Source of the DNA: Actinomycetota bacterium
Lineage (GTDB): Bacteria > Actinomycetota > Actinomycetes > Propionibacteriales > Propionibacteriaceae
Length of the DNA stretch: 47,611 nucleotides
Assembly: GCA_020161015.1 (NCBI GenBank)
Contig: JAIUOT010000021.1
Span: forward strand, 1-47,611
Direction: 5' to 3'
Part shown: piece after piece, positions 36,590 to 47,611 of the stretch
Position numbering within the stretch: the first letter of the stretch is position 1
Layout of the letters: every line of letters starts with the position of its first letter
Translations under genes and position numbers: made by a program
Notes under the pieces: generated by a model
Databases searched by the model: none
Seen by the model: only the letters and a program-made list of their open reading frames with translations
Told to the model about the DNA's origin: nothing

Positions 36590-38091
36590 TTGGCTTCCTC
36601 TCCCGGCTTCGGGTCCGTTACCCCGACGTGGCTCATGGTGGACTGCGCGACCGGCTCGATGACGGTGAGCGCCAGGTTCGGCAGGAAGCCGAGCAGCAGG
36701 ATCAGCGCCAGGACGGGAGCGGCCACCCACTTCTCGCGGGCCGTCGCGTCACGGGTGAACGTGCGGGCGACGTCGTCGGTGACCGGGCCGGTCATGCTGC
36801 GCTGGTACATGCGCAGGATGTAGACCGCTGCCAGCACGGTGCCGAGGGCGGCGATCGCCGCCACCACCGGCTGCCGCGACCAGGTGCCGGCCAGCACCAT
36901 GAACTCGGAGACGAAGCTCGACATGCCCGGCAGCGCCAGGCCCGACAGGCCCGCCATCAGGAACAGCCCGGTGAGCACCGGCGCGACCTTCTGGACACCA
37001 CCGAAGTCGCTGACCAGCGCGGAGCCGCGACGGCTGATCAGGAACCCGATCACCAGGAACAGCGCCGCGGTCGAGAACCCGTGGTTGACCATGTAGAAGA
37101 TCGAGCCGGAGATGCCGGTGCTGGTGAAGGTGTAGATGCCGAGCACTATGAACCCGAAGTGGCTGATCGAGGTGTAGGCCACCAGGCGCAGCAGGTTGTT
37201 GCTGCCGATGGCGGCGACCGCGCCGTAGATGATGCTGACCAGCGCGAGCACGACCATTGCCGGGGCCACCCACTGGCTCGCCTCGGGGAACAGCCACAGG
37301 CAGAACTTGATCATCCCGAAGGTGCCGATCTTGTCCAGGATGCCGACGAGCAGCACGGACGTGCCCGGCGTCGACTCCTCCGCCGCCGTCGGCAGCCAGG
37401 TGTGCACCGGCACCATCGGGGCCTTCACGATGAACGCGAACAGGAACCCGGCCATCAGCCACCGGCCGACCTCCGGGCTCAGCGTGAGCTGGGAGAGCTC
37501 GCCCAGAAGGTAGGTCGGGGAGCCCGTGAGGTCAGCGGAGACCGCGTACAGGCCCACCACGGACGCCAGCATGACCAGGCCGCCGGCGAGGCTGAACAGC
37601 AGGAACTTGACCGCGGCGTAGGAACGCCGCGCGCCGCCGAACCCGCCGATCAGGAAGTACATCGGGATCAGCGTCGCCTCGAAGAAGAGGTAGAACAGCA
37701 GGACGTCCTGGGCGAGGAAGACGAACAGCGAGAGGCTCTCCAGGGCGAGGACGAGGCCGAAGAACGCCTGCGGCGTCCAGCGTCCGCGGGTGCCCACCTT
37801 CCACTCCGCCAGCAGCACCACGGGCACGAGGATGACGGTGAGCAGCACCATCACCAGCGACATGCCGTCGAGCCCGACCGCCCACCAGGCGCCGAACGCC
37901 GGGATCCAGGGGGCCAGCTCGCCGAGGGTGGCGCCCCCGGCGTAGAGCACAGCCACGACCACGCCGACGACGGCGGTGAGCAGGGCGAACACCATGCCGA
38001 CGCCGCGCGCGATCTGCTTCACCGGCAGGCACAGGACGGCGGCACCCACCAGCGGCACGAGACCGAGGAACGTGAGCCAGGGGAACGTCAT
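36586..38091 (-). CDS. nuoM: NADH-quinone oxidoreductase subunit M
   Basis: A 501-residue antiporter-like membrane subunit of complex I. FYLFFEATLIPMYFLIG contains the conserved glutamate of helix 5. FIVKAPMVPVHTWLPTAAEEST and LVAYTSISHFGFI are typical of the proton channel. ATG 38091 is chosen over an ATG six bases upstream because GGGAGGA then has seven-base spacing. It starts 14 bases after nuoL and overlaps nuoN. Confidence 0.97.
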   Translation of the reverse strand: MTFPWLTFLGLVPLVGAAVLCLPVKQIARGVGMVFALLTAVVGVVVAVLYAGGATLGELAPWIPAFGAWWAVGLDGMSLVMVLLTVILVPVVLLAEWKVGTRGRWTPQAFFGLVLALESLSLFVFLAQDVLLFYLFFEATLIPMYFLIGGFGGARRSYAAVKFLLFSLAGGLVMLASVVGLYAVSADLTGSPTYLLGELSQLTLSPEVGRWLMAGFLFAFIVKAPMVPVHTWLPTAAEESTPGTSVLLVGILDKIGTFGMIKFCLWLFPEASQWVAPAMVVLALVSIIYGAVAAIGSNNLLRLVAYTSISHFGFIVLGIYTFTSTGISGSIFYMVNHGFSTAALFLVIGFLISRRGSALVSDFGGVQKVAPVLTGLFLMAGLSGLALPGMSSFVSEFMVLAGTWSRQPVVAAIAALGTVLAAVYILRMYQRSMTGPVTDDVARTFTRDATAREKWVAAPVLALILLLGFLPNLALTVIEPVAQSTMSHVGVTDPKPGEEAK

Positions 38092-38105
38092 GATCATCTC
38101 CTCCC

Positions 38106-40007
38106 TCAGCCCAGCTGGGTGAGGATCAGCACCGCGCCGACCAGCAGGACGCCGATCGTCATGGTGAGGGCGTACGCGCGGACCTGGCCGGTCTGCAGGC
38201 GCCGTGTGCGGGCGGACAGGCCCGAGAACACCGTGCCGATGCCGTCCGCGCCGACGTCGAGGACCCGGCTGTCGTTGGCCACCAGGCCGCGGGCGAGCAC
38301 GAGCGTGGGCTGCACCACCAGGGCGTCGTTGATCGCGTCGCCGAACAGGTCGTTGCGCCCGGCGATCGTGATCGGGTTGCGGGAGGCGGGCGCGGTGTCG
38401 GGCACCGGCTTCGTCCCGAACAGCCACCACGCCAGGCCGACGCCGGCGGCGACGAGCAGCATGGTGAGCCAGCCGATCGGCGTGGGCAGCCACTCGACCT
38501 CGTGCGCGTGCGCGCCGGTCGCGGGCTCCAGCCACTCCTGGATCCAGCCGTTCATGACCACGCCGGCCACCACGCTGAAGAACGCGAGGATGACCAGCGG
38601 CACCGTCATCACCTTCGGCGACTCGTGCGGGTGGACGCCGTCACGCCAGCGCTTCTCGCCGAAGAAGGTCATCAGCATCAGGCGGGTCATGTAGAAGGCG
38701 GTCACGCCCGCGCCCAGGAGGGCGGCGACCCCGGCCACCGTGCTGACCTCGAAGGCCGCCTCGATGATGTGGTCCTTGGAGAAGTAGCCGGCCAGCGGCG
38801 GGATGCCGATGATCGCGAGGTACCCCATCGCGAAGGTCCAGAAGGTGACCCGGGTGACGTTCCACAGGGCGCCGTAGTGGCGCATGTTCACGTCGTCGTC
38901 CATGGCGTGCATCACCGAGCCGGCGCCGAGGAACATGTTGGCCTTGAAGAAGCCGTGGGTGAGCAGGTGGAAGATCGCGAAGGCGTAGCCGACCGGCCCC
39001 AGCCCGGCGGCGAGCATCATGTAGCCGATCTGGCTCATCGTCGAGCCGGCCAGCACCTTCTTGATGTCGTCCTTGCTCGTGCCGATCCAGGCGCCGACGA
39101 GCAGCGTCACGGTACCGACGAGCACGACGGCCGTGGTCGCGGCGGCGGACATCTCGAAGATCGCGTGGCTGCGGACCACGAGGTACACGCCAGCGGTCAC
39201 CATCGTCGCGGCGTGGATCAGCGCCGACACCGGGGTCGGGCCCTCCATGGCGTCCAGGAGCCAGGCCTGGAGGGGCACCTGCGCGGACTTGCCGCAGGCG
39301 CCGAGGAGCAGCAGCAGACCCATCGTCGTGGACCAGAACGGGTCGAGCTTCGCCGCACCCTCGTTGACCGCGACGAAGGCGGAGCTGCCGAACAGTGCCA
39401 GCATGCTCATCACGGCCATCGTCATGCCGAGGTCGCCGACGCGGTTCATCACGAAGGCCTTCTTCGCCGCGGCGGCCGCGGACGGCTTGTGCTGCCAGAA
39501 GCCGATCAGCAGGTAGGACGCCAGGCCGACGCCCTCCCAGCCGACGAACAGCACCAGGTAGTTGTCGGCGAGCACCAGGATCAGCATCGCCGCGATGAAC
39601 AGGTTGAGGTAGGCGAAGAAGCGCCGGCGGCGCTCGTCGTGGGCCATGTAGCCCACCGAGTAGATGTGGATCAGCGAGCCGACGCCGGTGATCAGCAGGG
39701 CGAAGAGGATCGACAGCTGGTCGACCAGCAGGCCCGCCTGCACCTTCCACATGCCGGTGGTGATCCAGTCGAAGAGCGGGACGGTGACCGCGCGGGCCTC
39801 CGGCCCGGCCAGCAACTGGTGGGCGAACAGGCAGCTCGCCAGGCTGAACGACACCAGCACGGCCCCGACGGCGAGCCAGTGGCCCACCCGGTCGAGGATC
39901 CGTCCGCCGATGAGGAGGAACGCGGCGACCACGGCCGGCACGGCGATCATCAGCCACGCGTAGCTGAACATGCCGGTCGCGGGAACCAGGGTTTCCAGGG
40001 TGATCAT
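38106..40007 (-). CDS. nuoL: NADH-quinone oxidoreductase subunit L
   Basis: A 633-residue antiporter-like distal membrane subunit of complex I, with the lateral helix and an extra C-terminal region expected of Nuo[51 protein letters not shown] (in two parts) and [15 protein letters not shown] are diagnostic. The gene starts 13 bases after the nuoK stop and follows the nuoJ-K-L-M-N order. Confidence 0.97.
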   Translation of the reverse strand: MITLETLVPATGMFSYAWLMIAVPAVVAAFLLIGGRILDRVGHWLAVGAVLVSFSLASCLFAHQLLAGPEARAVTVPLFDWITTGMWKVQAGLLVDQLSILFALLITGVGSLIHIYSVGYMAHDERRRRFFAYLNLFIAAMLILVLADNYLVLFVGWEGVGLASYLLIGFWQHKPSAAAAAKKAFVMNRVGDLGMTMAVMSMLALFGSSAFVAVNEGAAKLDPFWSTTMGLLLLLGACGKSAQVPLQAWLLDAMEGPTPVSALIHAATMVTAGVYLVVRSHAIFEMSAAATTAVVLVGTVTLLVGAWIGTSKDDIKKVLAGSTMSQIGYMMLAAGLGPVGYAFAIFHLLTHGFFKANMFLGAGSVMHAMDDDVNMRHYGALWNVTRVTFWTFAMGYLAIIGIPPLAGYFSKDHIIEAAFEVSTVAGVAALLGAGVTAFYMTRLMLMTFFGEKRWRDGVHPHESPKVMTVPLVILAFFSVVAGVVMNGWIQEWLEPATGAHAHEVEWLPTPIGWLTMLLVAAGVGLAWWLFGTKPVPDTAPASRNPITIAGRNDLFGDAINDALVVQPTLVLARGLVANDSRVLDVGADGIGTVFSGLSARTRRLQTGQVRAYALTMTIGVLLVGAVLILTQLG

Positions 40008-40020
40008 CTGAGTGCGCCCC

Positions 40021-40320
40021 TCACAGCTTCAGCAGGTTCGCCGCGTCCACAGAGGTGGAGCGCCGGGTGCGGTAGATGGTGATGATGATGCTCAGGCCGA
40101 CCACGACCTCCGCCGCGGCGACCACCATCACGAAGAAGGTGGCGACCTGGCCGTCGAGCCCGCCGCGTGCCAGCGCGAAGGCGACCATGACGAGGTTCGC
40201 GGCGTTCAGCATCAGCTCGACCGACATGAAGGCCACCAGCGCGTTGCGCCGGATCATCACCCCGATGGTCCCGATCGTGAACAGGATCGCGGCCAGGTAC
40301 AGGTAGTTGTCTGGGCTCAC
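40021..40320 (-). CDS. nuoK: NADH-quinone oxidoreductase subunit K
   Basis: A 99-residue, three-helix membrane subunit of complex [22 protein letters not shown] and [19 protein letters not shown] contain the two conserved glutamates of the proton path. The GTG start overlaps the nuoJ stop as GTGA. Confidence 0.97.
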   Translation of the reverse strand: MSPDNYLYLAAILFTIGTIGVMIRRNALVAFMSVELMLNAANLVMVAFALARGGLDGQVATFFVMVVAAAEVVVGLSIIITIYRTRRSTSVDAANLLKL

Positions 40321-41123
40321 TGGTCGTCCTCCTCGGCACGGGGACCCTCGATGGCTTCGAAGGCTTCAGCGGTGGTGCGGCTCAGGGCGGGGGCGTCCAG
40401 GATCACGCCGCGGCTGGCGAGCGCCGCAGAGACCGACGCCTCGCTCACCGTGCCGTCGGGCAGCAGGGCAGGGGTCGCGATCCCGTTGTGGCGGGCGAGG
40501 ACGCCGGAGTTCGGCAGCGAGCCCGGGTGTGCCCCGGACGCCGCGTAGTCGCGCAGGCGCTTCTCCGCGAGGTCGCGCTGGGTCACCTTCGGCCGGGTGC
40601 GGGCGTGCTGGCCCAGCACCATGGCACCGACCGCTGCCGTGATCAGCAGGGCGGACGTGAGCTCGAAGGCGAACACGTAGCGACCGAAGATCAGGGCGGC
40701 CAGCGACTCGACGTTGCCGCCGTGCGCGGCGTTGGCCTGGTCGAGCCCGACCTGGGGGCCGCCGGCGAGCGCCCCGCCGATCCCGAAGACGATCAGCCCG
40801 AGCATGCCGGCGCCGGCCAGCCAGGCGGCGACCTTCTGGCCCTTCAGCGTCTCGACCACCGAGTCCGGGGTGTCGACGCCGACCAGCATCAGGACGAACA
40901 GGAACAGCATCATGATCGCGCCGGTGTAGACGATGATCTGCACGAACGTCAGGAACATCGCGTTCAGCGAGGCGTAGAGCACGGCCAGGTTCACCATCAC
41001 GAACGCCATGCTCAGCGCGGCGTACACGGCCTTGCGGAAGAACAGCAGGCCGAGCGCGCCGAGCACCATCAGCGGCGCGACGATCCAGAAGGTGACCTCC
41101 TGGCCGGTGACGAGCGGGATCAT
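40317..41123 (-). CDS. nuoJ: NADH-quinone oxidoreductase subunit J
   Basis: A 268-residue membrane subunit of complex I with five N-terminal helices; [20 protein letters not shown] is the conserved core. Residues ~185-268 form a hydrophilic C-terminal extension (ending GPRAEEDDQ) longer than in E. coli and common in actinobacteria. ATG 41123 overlaps the nuoI stop (ATGA), and the stop overlaps nuoK. Confidence 0.96.
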   Translation of the reverse strand: MIPLVTGQEVTFWIVAPLMVLGALGLLFFRKAVYAALSMAFVMVNLAVLYASLNAMFLTFVQIIVYTGAIMMLFLFVLMLVGVDTPDSVVETLKGQKVAAWLAGAGMLGLIVFGIGGALAGGPQVGLDQANAAHGGNVESLAALIFGRYVFAFELTSALLITAAVGAMVLGQHARTRPKVTQRDLAEKRLRDYAASGAHPGSLPNSGVLARHNGIATPALLPDGTVSEASVSAALASRGVILDAPALSRTTAEAFEAIEGPRAEEDDQ

Positions 41124-41683
41124 CGGGTGCCTCCAGCGGAGTCGCCGACCACGGGGGTGCGGTTGTCTGGCTTGCCGGTCGCCGGCAGGCCGAGGAAGTA
41201 GGCCTTCTCGTCCTCGCCCAGACGGCGCGGGTGCGGCGGCTCCTCCATGCCCGGCAGGAGCGGGGCGAGCAGGCGGTCCTTGGTGTAGATCATCTTCTCC
41301 CTGCTGGTGTCGGCCAGCTTGAAGTCGTTGGTCATCGTGAGCGCCCGCGTCGGGCACGCCTCGATGCACAGGCCGCACAGGATGCAGCGCAGGTAGTTGA
41401 TCTGGTACACCCGGCCGTACCGCTCACCCGGGCTGTAGCGGGCGTCCTCGGTGTTGTCCGCACCCTCGACGTAGATCGCGTCCGCGGGGCAGGCCCACGC
41501 GCACAGCTCGCAGCCGACGCACTTCTCCAGCCCGTCCGGCCAGCGGTTCAGCTGGTGCCGGCCGTGGAAGCGCGGGGCGGTGATCTTCTCCTTGCCCTTC
41601 TCCGGGTAGCCCTGGGTGAAGGTCTTGCGGAACATCGTCCTGAAGGTGACGCCGAAGCCGGCCCACGGGTCGAAGATGCCCAT
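41120..41683 (-). CDS. nuoI: NADH-quinone oxidoreductase subunit I
   Basis: A 187-residue peripheral-arm subunit with two 4Fe-4S clusters (N6a and N6b) relaying electrons toward NuoB. C55, C58, C61 and C65 lie in [13 protein letters not shown]100, C103, C106 and C110 lie in [12 protein letters not shown]. The ATG start overlaps the nuoH stop as TAATG, with GGAGAGGAG upstream. Confidence 0.97.
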   Translation of the reverse strand: MGIFDPWAGFGVTFRTMFRKTFTQGYPEKGKEKITAPRFHGRHQLNRWPDGLEKCVGCELCAWACPADAIYVEGADNTEDARYSPGERYGRVYQINYLRCILCGLCIEACPTRALTMTNDFKLADTSREKMIYTKDRLLAPLLPGMEEPPHPRRLGEDEKAYFLGLPATGKPDNRTPVVGDSAGGTR

Positions 41684-42978
41684 TACTGCTCCTCTCCGGC
41701 GGGACGCTCCGGTTCTGCGGTGGACGGGACCACGCCGGTGAGCTCCGGGAGCACCTGGCCCGGCATCGGCGGGACGGGGTAGCCGCCCGCGAAGGCGTCG
41801 AACGGCCCGTCGTCCTCCTCCTCGGGGACGGGCTCTGGCTTCTCCCCGATCAGCAGGACGGCGACGATCACCAGGGCGACGGCGATGATCACGCCCCACA
41901 GGATCGGGCCCTGCTGGAGGAGGTTCTCCTGCCGCAGCGCCTGGAAGGTCGCGATCACGATGATCCACGCCAGGGCGACCGGGATCAGGCCCTTCCAGCC
42001 CAGCTTCATGAACTGGTCGTAGCGGAACCGCGGAAGCGTGCCGCGCAGCCAGACGAACATCGAAATGAACAGCTGCACCTTGATCACGAACCAGATCGGG
42101 CCGAGCCAGGGGTTGTTCAGCGGTTCGATCGCGTTCAGCGGCCAGATCGGCAGGTAGCCGCCCATGAACAGCGTGGTGGCGATCGCAGAGACCGTGGCCA
42201 TGTTGATGTACTCGGCCAGGAAGTAGACCGCGTACCGGAAGCCGGAGTACTCGGTGATGTAGCCGGAGACCAGCTCTGACTCCGCCTCGGGGAGGTCGAA
42301 CGGCGCGCGGTTGGTCTCGCCGACCATCGAGATCACGTAGATCACGAAGGACGGCAGGAGCAGCAGCCAGTACCAGGTCTGGAGCTTGATGTCGACGCCG
42401 AACGGCAGCAGCGGCGTCCGCTGGGCCTCGACGATCTGGTGGGTGGACATCGAGCCGGCGTAGAGGAAGACCGACACCAGGGCCAGGCCCATCGCGATCT
42501 CGTAGGAGATCATCTGCGCGCTGGAGCGCAGGCCGCCGAGCAGCGAGTACGGGGAGTTGGACGACCACCCGGCCAGCACGAAGCCGTAGATGCCGACCGA
42601 GGTCACCGCCAGCAGCACGAGCACGCCGACCGGCAGGTCGGTGAGCTGGAGGTAGGTCTTGACGCCGAACATCTCGACCTCACCGCCGAACGGGATGACA
42701 GCCCAGGCCGTGAAGGCGGCGGTGCCGGCGATCATCGGGGCGAGGGTGAACAGCACCCGGTCGACCATGGAGGGCATGAAGTCCTCCTTGATCAGGAGCT
42801 TCATGCCGTCGGCGAGCGCCTGTCCCAGGCCCAGGGGGCCGTTCATGATGGGGCCCAGGCGATGCTGCATCTTGCCGACGAGGCGCCGCTCGTACCAGAC
42901 GTTGAAGATCGTCCAGACCAGCAGGACGACGAACAGGACGACGACCTTGATCAGGACCAGCCACCACGGATCGTTCAT
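41683..42978 (-). CDS. nuoH: NADH-quinone oxidoreductase subunit H
   Basis: A 431-residue quinone-site membrane subunit of complex I with about eight or nine helices. [33 protein letters not shown] and the [15 protein letters not shown] stretch line the quinone channel. A C-terminal acidic/Pro-rich extension of about 50 residues (from [15 protein letters not shown]) is cytosolic and not needed for the core fold. The start overlaps the nuoG stop (ATGA). Confidence 0.97.
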   Translation of the reverse strand: MNDPWWLVLIKVVVLFVVLLVWTIFNVWYERRLVGKMQHRLGPIMNGPLGLGQALADGMKLLIKEDFMPSMVDRVLFTLAPMIAGTAAFTAWAVIPFGGEVEMFGVKTYLQLTDLPVGVLVLLAVTSVGIYGFVLAGWSSNSPYSLLGGLRSSAQMISYEIAMGLALVSVFLYAGSMSTHQIVEAQRTPLLPFGVDIKLQTWYWLLLLPSFVIYVISMVGETNRAPFDLPEAESELVSGYITEYSGFRYAVYFLAEYINMATVSAIATTLFMGGYLPIWPLNAIEPLNNPWLGPIWFVIKVQLFISMFVWLRGTLPRFRYDQFMKLGWKGLIPVALAWIIVIATFQALRQENLLQQGPILWGVIIAVALVIVAVLLIGEKPEPVPEEEDDGPFDAFAGGYPVPPMPGQVLPELTGVVPSTAEPERPAGEEQ

Positions 42979-45407
42979 TCCGCGCCTCCCACGCTCAGCG
43001 TCACCTCGTCACCGAAGACCACGCCCAGTTCGCCGAGCGGGGTGCCGGGCGAGTTCTGCGGCACCCACACGGTGCCCTCGGCCATGCCCGGGGTGACCGC
43101 GACCGGGAGGCTGTACCAGCCCGAGCCGCCGCTCACCGCCACCTGGTCGCCGTCCACGACGCCCAGCGCGGTGGCCAGCGCCGGGCTCACCCGGGCCAGC
43201 GACGGCTTCGCCGTGGCCGCGAGGGCCTCCTCGTTGTCCTGGCCGCGCCCGCCGTCGATCAGCTGGCGCCAGGTGGCCAGGCGGACGGTCGCCTCGCCAT
43301 CGGTGACCCTGGCCGGCTTCGCGGGCTTCGCCGCGGCCTTGCGCGCGGGCTTCTTCTGCGCGGCCGTGGCCGCCGGCCACGTGCCCAGCTCGGTCAGCTC
43401 CGTGAGCGCCTGCTGCGCGGTGCGAACGCCCAGCGGCGTGCCCAGCGCGTCGGCCAGCGCCGCGAGCACGCGAAGGTCGGTCATCGGCGTGTTCGGCTGC
43501 CGGATCACGGTGTTCACCCGTCCCGGACGGTGCTCCCAGTTCAGGAAGGTACCGGCGTGCTCCTCGATCAGCGCGACCGGGAAGACCACGTCGGCCCGCT
43601 CGGTGACCTCGGACAGCCGGTTCTCCAGGCTGACCACGAAACCGGCCTCCTCCAGCCCGGCGCGGGCGGCGGCGGCATCGGCGAAGTCGGCCGGCTCCAC
43701 GCCCGCGACGACCAGCGCCTTCAGCTCACCGGACGCGGCCGCGGCGAGCATCGCCGCAGCCTCCAGCCCGTCGCCGGTGGGCAGGCCCTCCACCTCCCAG
43801 GCAGCGGCGAGGTCGACCCGCGCGGCGCTGTCGGCCAGCGGACGGCCACCGGGCAGCAGCCCGGGCAGGCACCCCGCCTCGACCGCACCCCGGTCGCCCG
43901 CGCGACGCGGCACCCAGGCCAGCCGCGCGCCGGTTGCGTCCGCGACCTCTGCCGCGGCGGCCAGCGCGCCGGGGGCGAGCGCCGCACGCTCCCCCACCAG
44001 CAGGACGTCGCCGGCCGCGAGGTCCAGCGCGCGCAGGGCAGCGGCCTCCTCGCCCGGCACCGTCGCCACCACGGTGGCGTTCAGCTTGGCGTTGCCGTTG
44101 CTGGCGAACGGGGCGATCGCGGTGACCTTCAGGCCCTTCTTGCGCACGGCCTTGCGGAGCCGGAGGAACACCAGCGGCGACTCCTCCTCCGGCTCGAAGC
44201 CCACGAGCACCACGTGCGACGCGGCCTCCAGGTCGGCGTAGGTGACCGCATCGGCGAGGGTGCGGCCCGCCACGCGGGTGGCCAGGAACTGCGCCTCGTC
44301 CACGCCCCCGGGGCGGGAACGGAAGTCGATGCTGTTCGTGCCGAGCACGACGCGGGCGAACTTGCTGTAGCCGTAGGCGTCCTCGAGCGTGAGGCGCCCG
44401 CCGGTCAGCACGCCGACGCTGCTGCCGGCCGCGGCCAGCCCGGCGACGGCGGCGTCGATCGCCTCGGGCCAGGAGGCCACGCGCAGCGCGCCGTCCTCGC
44501 GGATCAGCGGCCGGGTGAGCCGGTCGTCGCCACGGGCGGAGACGAAGGCGAAGCGGCCCTTGTCACAGTTCCACTCCTCGTTCACCTCCGCGAACTCGCC
44601 GGCGAGCCGGCGCTTCACCTGGAAGTGCCGCTGGTCGGTGCGCAGCCGGCACCCGCTCGCGCAGTGCTCGCAGGTGACATCGGTGCTGACCAGGTCGAAC
44701 GGGCGGCTCTGGAACCGGTACGACGCCGAGGTGAGGGCGCCGACGGGGCAGATCTGCACCACGTTGCCGGAGAAGTAGGAGTCGTAGGGGTGGTCGGCGT
44801 AGCGGCCCACCTGCTGGAGGGCGCCGCGCTCGACCAGGGCGATGAACGGGTCACCGGAGATCTGCTCGGAGAACCGGGTGCAGCGCGCGCAGAGCACGCA
44901 GCGCTCGCGGTCGAGGAGGATCTGCGCGGAGATCGGGACCGGCTTGGGGAACGTCCGCTTCACGCCCTCGTAGCGGGACTCGCCGCGCCCGTTGGACAGC
45001 GCCTGGTTCTGCAGCGGGCACTCCCCGCCCTTGTCGCAGATCGGGCAGTCGAGCGGGTGGTTGATCAGCAGGAACTCCAGCATGCCGGTCTGGGCCTTGG
45101 CCGCGACCGGCGAGGTGAGCTGGGTCCTGATCTGCATACCGGGCGCGCACTCCAGGGTGCAGGACGCCTGCGGCTTGGGCATGCCCCGGCCGTTGCCCAT
45201 GTCGGGCACCTCGACCATGCACTGCCGGCACGCGCCGACGGGGTCGAGCAGCGGGTGGTCGCAGAACCGCGGGATCGCGATCCCGATCATCTCCGCGGCG
45301 CGGATGGCCAGCGTGCCCTTCGGCACCTGCACCTCGGTGCCGTCGATGGTGACGGTGATGGTCTCCACCGGCGCCACCGGGCCGGTGGGCTTCGTGACCA
45401 CGCTCAT
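42975..45407 (-). CDS. nuoG: NADH-quinone oxidoreductase subunit G
   Basis: An 810-residue peripheral-arm subunit. The 2Fe-2S domain has C49, C60, C63 and C83 or C87. A His-ligated 4Fe-4S cluster uses H117, C121, C124 and C130. A second uses C170, C173, C176 and C220. A third, N7-like site has C246, C249, C253 and a Cys in WNCDKGRF. The rest is a degenerate molybdopterin-oxidoreductase fold ending in a small MopB-type domain. An Ala/Lys-rich linker (about residues 680-700) is unusual. The start overlaps nuoF (ATGA). Confidence 0.96.
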   Translation of the reverse strand: MSVVTKPTGPVAPVETITVTIDGTEVQVPKGTLAIRAAEMIGIAIPRFCDHPLLDPVGACRQCMVEVPDMGNGRGMPKPQASCTLECAPGMQIRTQLTSPVAAKAQTGMLEFLLINHPLDCPICDKGGECPLQNQALSNGRGESRYEGVKRTFPKPVPISAQILLDRERCVLCARCTRFSEQISGDPFIALVERGALQQVGRYADHPYDSYFSGNVVQICPVGALTSASYRFQSRPFDLVSTDVTCEHCASGCRLRTDQRHFQVKRRLAGEFAEVNEEWNCDKGRFAFVSARGDDRLTRPLIREDGALRVASWPEAIDAAVAGLAAAGSSVGVLTGGRLTLEDAYGYSKFARVVLGTNSIDFRSRPGGVDEAQFLATRVAGRTLADAVTYADLEAASHVVLVGFEPEEESPLVFLRLRKAVRKKGLKVTAIAPFASNGNAKLNATVVATVPGEEAAALRALDLAAGDVLLVGERAALAPGALAAAAEVADATGARLAWVPRRAGDRGAVEAGCLPGLLPGGRPLADSAARVDLAAAWEVEGLPTGDGLEAAAMLAAAASGELKALVVAGVEPADFADAAAARAGLEEAGFVVSLENRLSEVTERADVVFPVALIEEHAGTFLNWEHRPGRVNTVIRQPNTPMTDLRVLAALADALGTPLGVRTAQQALTELTELGTWPAATAAQKKPARKAAAKPAKPARVTDGEATVRLATWRQLIDGGRGQDNEEALAATAKPSLARVSPALATALGVVDGDQVAVSGGSGWYSLPVAVTPGMAEGTVWVPQNSPGTPLGELGVVFGDEVTLSVGGAE

Positions 45408-46726
45408 GCGTGCACCTCAACCTTCTCCTGCACCTCGAACAGGGCGCTGCGGCCGTACGGGAAGAGCTCCCAGGCGGGCGTGGCGCGGCCGGCCTCGAAC
45501 TCGGAACGGAAGTGCCGCACCGCGCTGGTGACGCAGGCGACCGCCCCGTCCGCGAGCGCGCAGAACGACTTGCCGCCCATGTTGTCGCAGATGTCGAGGA
45601 GCTTCTCCACGTCCCCGTCCTGCGCGGTCCCGGCCTCGAAGCTCTTCAGCAGCTGCACCAGCCACCAGTTGCCCTCGCGGCAGGGCGTGCACTTGCCGCA
45701 GGACTCGTGCTTGTAGAACTCCACCCACCGCAGCGTCGTGCGCACCACGGAGGTGGTCTCGTCGAACACCTGGAGGGCCTTGGTGCCCAGCATCGACCCG
45801 ACGCCGCCCATGCCCTCGTAGTCCAGCGGCACGTCGAGGTGCTCGGCGGTGAGGATCGGGGTGGACGAGCCGCCCGGCGTCCAGAACTTCAGCTCGTGAC
45901 CGTCCCTGATGCCGCCGGACAGCTCGAGCAACTGCCGCAGCGTGATGCCCAGCGGCGCCTCGAACTGGCCGGGACGCTTCACGTGCCCCGACAGCGAGTA
46001 CAGGGTCATGCCCTTGGACTTCTCGGTGCCCATCGAGCCGAACCACGCCGACCCGTTCTTCACGATCGACGGGACGCTGGAGATCGACTCCACGTTGTTG
46101 ATCACCGTCGGCGACGCGTACAGGCCCGCCACCGCGGGGAACGGCGGACGCAGCCGCGGCTGGCCGCGGCGACCCTCGAGCGAGTCGAGCAGGGCCGTCT
46201 CCTCGCCGCAGATGTAGGCGCCGGCGCCGGCGTGCACGATGATGTCGAGGTCGTACCCGGAGCCGAGGATGTCCTTGCCGAGGTAGCCCTTGTCGTAGGC
46301 CTCTGCGACCGCCTGCTGCATGCGCCGGATGACGTGCAGCACCTCACCCCGGATGTACACGAACGCGGTGTGGCAGTCGATCGCGTAGGAGGCGATGATC
46401 ATGCCCTCCACCAGCGTGTGCGGGCTGGCCAGCAGCAGCGGCATGTCCTTGCAGGTGCCCGGCTCGGACTCGTCGGCGTTCACGACGAGGTACTTCGGGT
46501 TCGGGTTGTCCTTCGGCACGAAGCTCCACTTCATGCCGGTCGGGAAGCCCGCGCCGCCGCGCCCGCGCAGGCCGGAGTCCTTCACCAGGTCTGTGACCTC
46601 GGACGGGGTCATCTTCAGCGCGGTGGCGACGGCCTCGTAGCCGCCGGCCTTCCGGTAGGCCTCGAGCGTCCAGGACTTCTCGGTTCCCCAGTTCGCCGAG
46701 AGGACGGGAGTCAGCGTGTCAGTCAC
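45404..46726 (-). CDS. nuoF: NADH-quinone oxidoreductase subunit F
   Basis: A 440-residue NADH-oxidising subunit with FMN and cluster N3. [16 protein letters not shown] (about 52-67) binds [24 protein letters not shown] is the FMN-site motif, and [12 protein letters not shown] plus C389 ligate the 4Fe-4S cluster (C343, C346, C349, C389). GTG 46726 overlaps the nuoE stop as GTGA and gives the expected length. Confidence 0.97.
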   Translation of the reverse strand: MTDTLTPVLSANWGTEKSWTLEAYRKAGGYEAVATALKMTPSEVTDLVKDSGLRGRGGAGFPTGMKWSFVPKDNPNPKYLVVNADESEPGTCKDMPLLLASPHTLVEGMIIASYAIDCHTAFVYIRGEVLHVIRRMQQAVAEAYDKGYLGKDILGSGYDLDIIVHAGAGAYICGEETALLDSLEGRRGQPRLRPPFPAVAGLYASPTVINNVESISSVPSIVKNGSAWFGSMGTEKSKGMTLYSLSGHVKRPGQFEAPLGITLRQLLELSGGIRDGHELKFWTPGGSSTPILTAEHLDVPLDYEGMGGVGSMLGTKALQVFDETTSVVRTTLRWVEFYKHESCGKCTPCREGNWWLVQLLKSFEAGTAQDGDVEKLLDICDNMGGKSFCALADGAVACVTSAVRHFRSEFEAGRATPAWELFPYGRSALFEVQEKVEVHA

Positions 46727-47442
46727 TTCGCATCCTCCGGCTTCGGCGCGGCCCAGGAGTTGGCGTCCGCGATCGTCTTGCCCAGCAGGGACGCCTCGCC
46801 CGCGCTCGGGCCCTCGTCCGCGCGGCCGTCCGGGAACCCGGCGAGCACGCGCTCGGCCTCGCGCCAGCTGGTGATCGTCGCGCCGCGGGTCGAGCGGACC
46901 TCCTTGCCGGCGGCCAGGTCGTCGAGCAGGGCGTCGGCCTTCTGCGGGGTCATGTTGTCCATGAACTCCCAGTTGACCATCATCACCGGGGCGAAGTCGC
47001 AGGCCGCGTTGCACTCGACCCGCTCCAGGCTGAACCGGCCGTCGGCCGTGGTCTCGTCCGGGCCGATGCCCAGCTTCTCCGAGACCCGGTCCAGCAGGGC
47101 GTCCCCGCCCATCACCGCGCACAGGGCCGTGGTGCAGACCCCCACGTGGTGGGTGCCGCCCGGACGGCGCCGGTACATCGTGTAGAAGGTGGCGACACCG
47201 GACACCTGCGCCGTGGTGATGCCGAGCACGTCCGCGCAGGCCTGGATGCCGGCCGGGGAGATCCGGCCGTCGACGCTCTGCACCAGGTGCAGCATCGGCA
47301 GCAGCGCCGAGCGCGGCTGCGGGTACCGCCCGGCGAGCTCGCGCAGCTCCGCCATCGTGGTCTCGTCGATGCTCGTCGAGGTGTCGGTCATGTCCACCTC
47401 GCCCGAATCCGGGAAGAAGGACTGGAACTCGTGGCCGCTCAT
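46723..47442 (-). CDS. nuoE: NADH-quinone oxidoreductase subunit E
   Basis: A 239-residue peripheral-arm subunit with a thioredoxin-like 2Fe-2S (N1a) domain: C103, C108, C144 and C148 (VCTTALC, ECNAACD). ATG 47442 overlaps the nuoD stop (ATGA); an internal ATG at residue 18 is a possible shorter start. The C-terminal ~50 residues (after [13 protein letters not shown]) are an actinobacterial-type extension. Confidence 0.95.
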   Translation of the reverse strand: MSGHEFQSFFPDSGEVDMTDTSTSIDETTMAELRELAGRYPQPRSALLPMLHLVQSVDGRISPAGIQACADVLGITTAQVSGVATFYTMYRRRPGGTHHVGVCTTALCAVMGGDALLDRVSEKLGIGPDETTADGRFSLERVECNAACDFAPVMMVNWEFMDNMTPQKADALLDDLAAGKEVRSTRGATITSWREAERVLAGFPDGRADEGPSAGEASLLGKTIADANSWAAPKPEDAK

Positions 47443-47611
47443 CGGTCGACGCCTCCCATCACGGGGTCGAGGGAGCCGATGGCCACCACGACGTCGGCGA
47501 TCATGCCGCCCTCGCACTGGATCGGCACGGACTGGAGGTGGTTGAACCCGGGGTCGCGCATGTGGACGCGGAACGGCCGGGTGCCGCCGTCGGACACGAC
47601 GTGGCAGGCCA
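47439..47611 (-). CDS. nuoD: NADH-quinone oxidoreductase subunit D (C-terminal fragment)
   Basis: Only the last 57 codons are present; the 5' part lies beyond the right edge. The fragment reads [20 protein letters not shown] and ends [12 protein letters not shown], the conserved C-terminus of the 49-kDa quinone-site subunit. nuoA, nuoB and nuoC are presumably further right. Confidence 0.95.
   Translation of the reverse strand, partial: ACHVVSDGGTRPFRVHMRDPGFNHLQSVPIQCEGGMIADVVVAIGSLDPVMGGVDR

Overview
The window is chromosomal DNA of a high-GC actinobacterium. The main evidence is the conserved order (read right to left on the minus strand) rpmG, hadA, hadB, murB, aspC, tRNA-Trp, secE, nusG, rplK, rplA, rplJ, rplL, rpoB, together with a ferredoxin-dependent sulfite reductase, KorAB, an MptB-like mannosyltransferase, very GC-rich codon use and several apparently leaderless genes. 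A member of the Propionibacteriales is my guess, but the family cannot be fixed from the sequence alone.

Layout. Positions 1-13440 (minus strand) hold the transcription/translation block: partial rpoB, ribosomal proteins, NusG, SecE, three tRNAs (Trp, Met, Thr), L33, aspartate aminotransferase, MurB, a HadAB-type dehydratase pair and a dienelactone-hydrolase-like protein. Between rplL and rpoB sits an insert that is not part of the translation machinery: an XRE-TPR regulator (3360-4625, minus) and a divergent 48-residue peptide with a signal peptide (4737-4883, plus). The shared promoter region carries a perfect TTGACA palindrome and repeated WGTCAA boxes, and a strong terminator closes the peptide transcript. 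This has the layout of a peptide quorum-sensing (RRNPP-like) pair and is the best candidate for an undescribed system here.

Positions 13462-21288 hold DNA repair genes (type 5 uracil-DNA glycosylase, alkyltransferase-like protein, exonuclease III), fumarase, tRNA-Tyr, a YajQ-family protein, a D-threonine-aldolase-like enzyme, a 3-hydroxyisobutyryl-CoA-hydrolase-like protein and a GT-C mannosyltransferase.

Positions 21504-27714 (plus) form one tightly overlapping operon: sirA (sulfite reductase), cysH (APS reductase), a CbiX-like chelatase, korA and korB. A leaderless 23-codon ORF ending in tandem Cys codons precedes it and is a likely cysteine-responsive attenuator. Placing a ferredoxin-reducing 2-oxoglutarate oxidoreductase behind a ferredoxin-consuming sulfite reductase suggests dedicated electron supply.

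An M13 peptidase and NhaA follow, ending in an 80-bp tandem repeat. From there to the right edge the minus strand carries a respiratory block: nuoD(partial)-E-F-G-H-I-J-K-L-M-N, then a long-chain polyprenyl diphosphate synthase, type II NADH dehydrogenase and an amidase, so both NADH dehydrogenases and the quinone-tail synthase are collinear.
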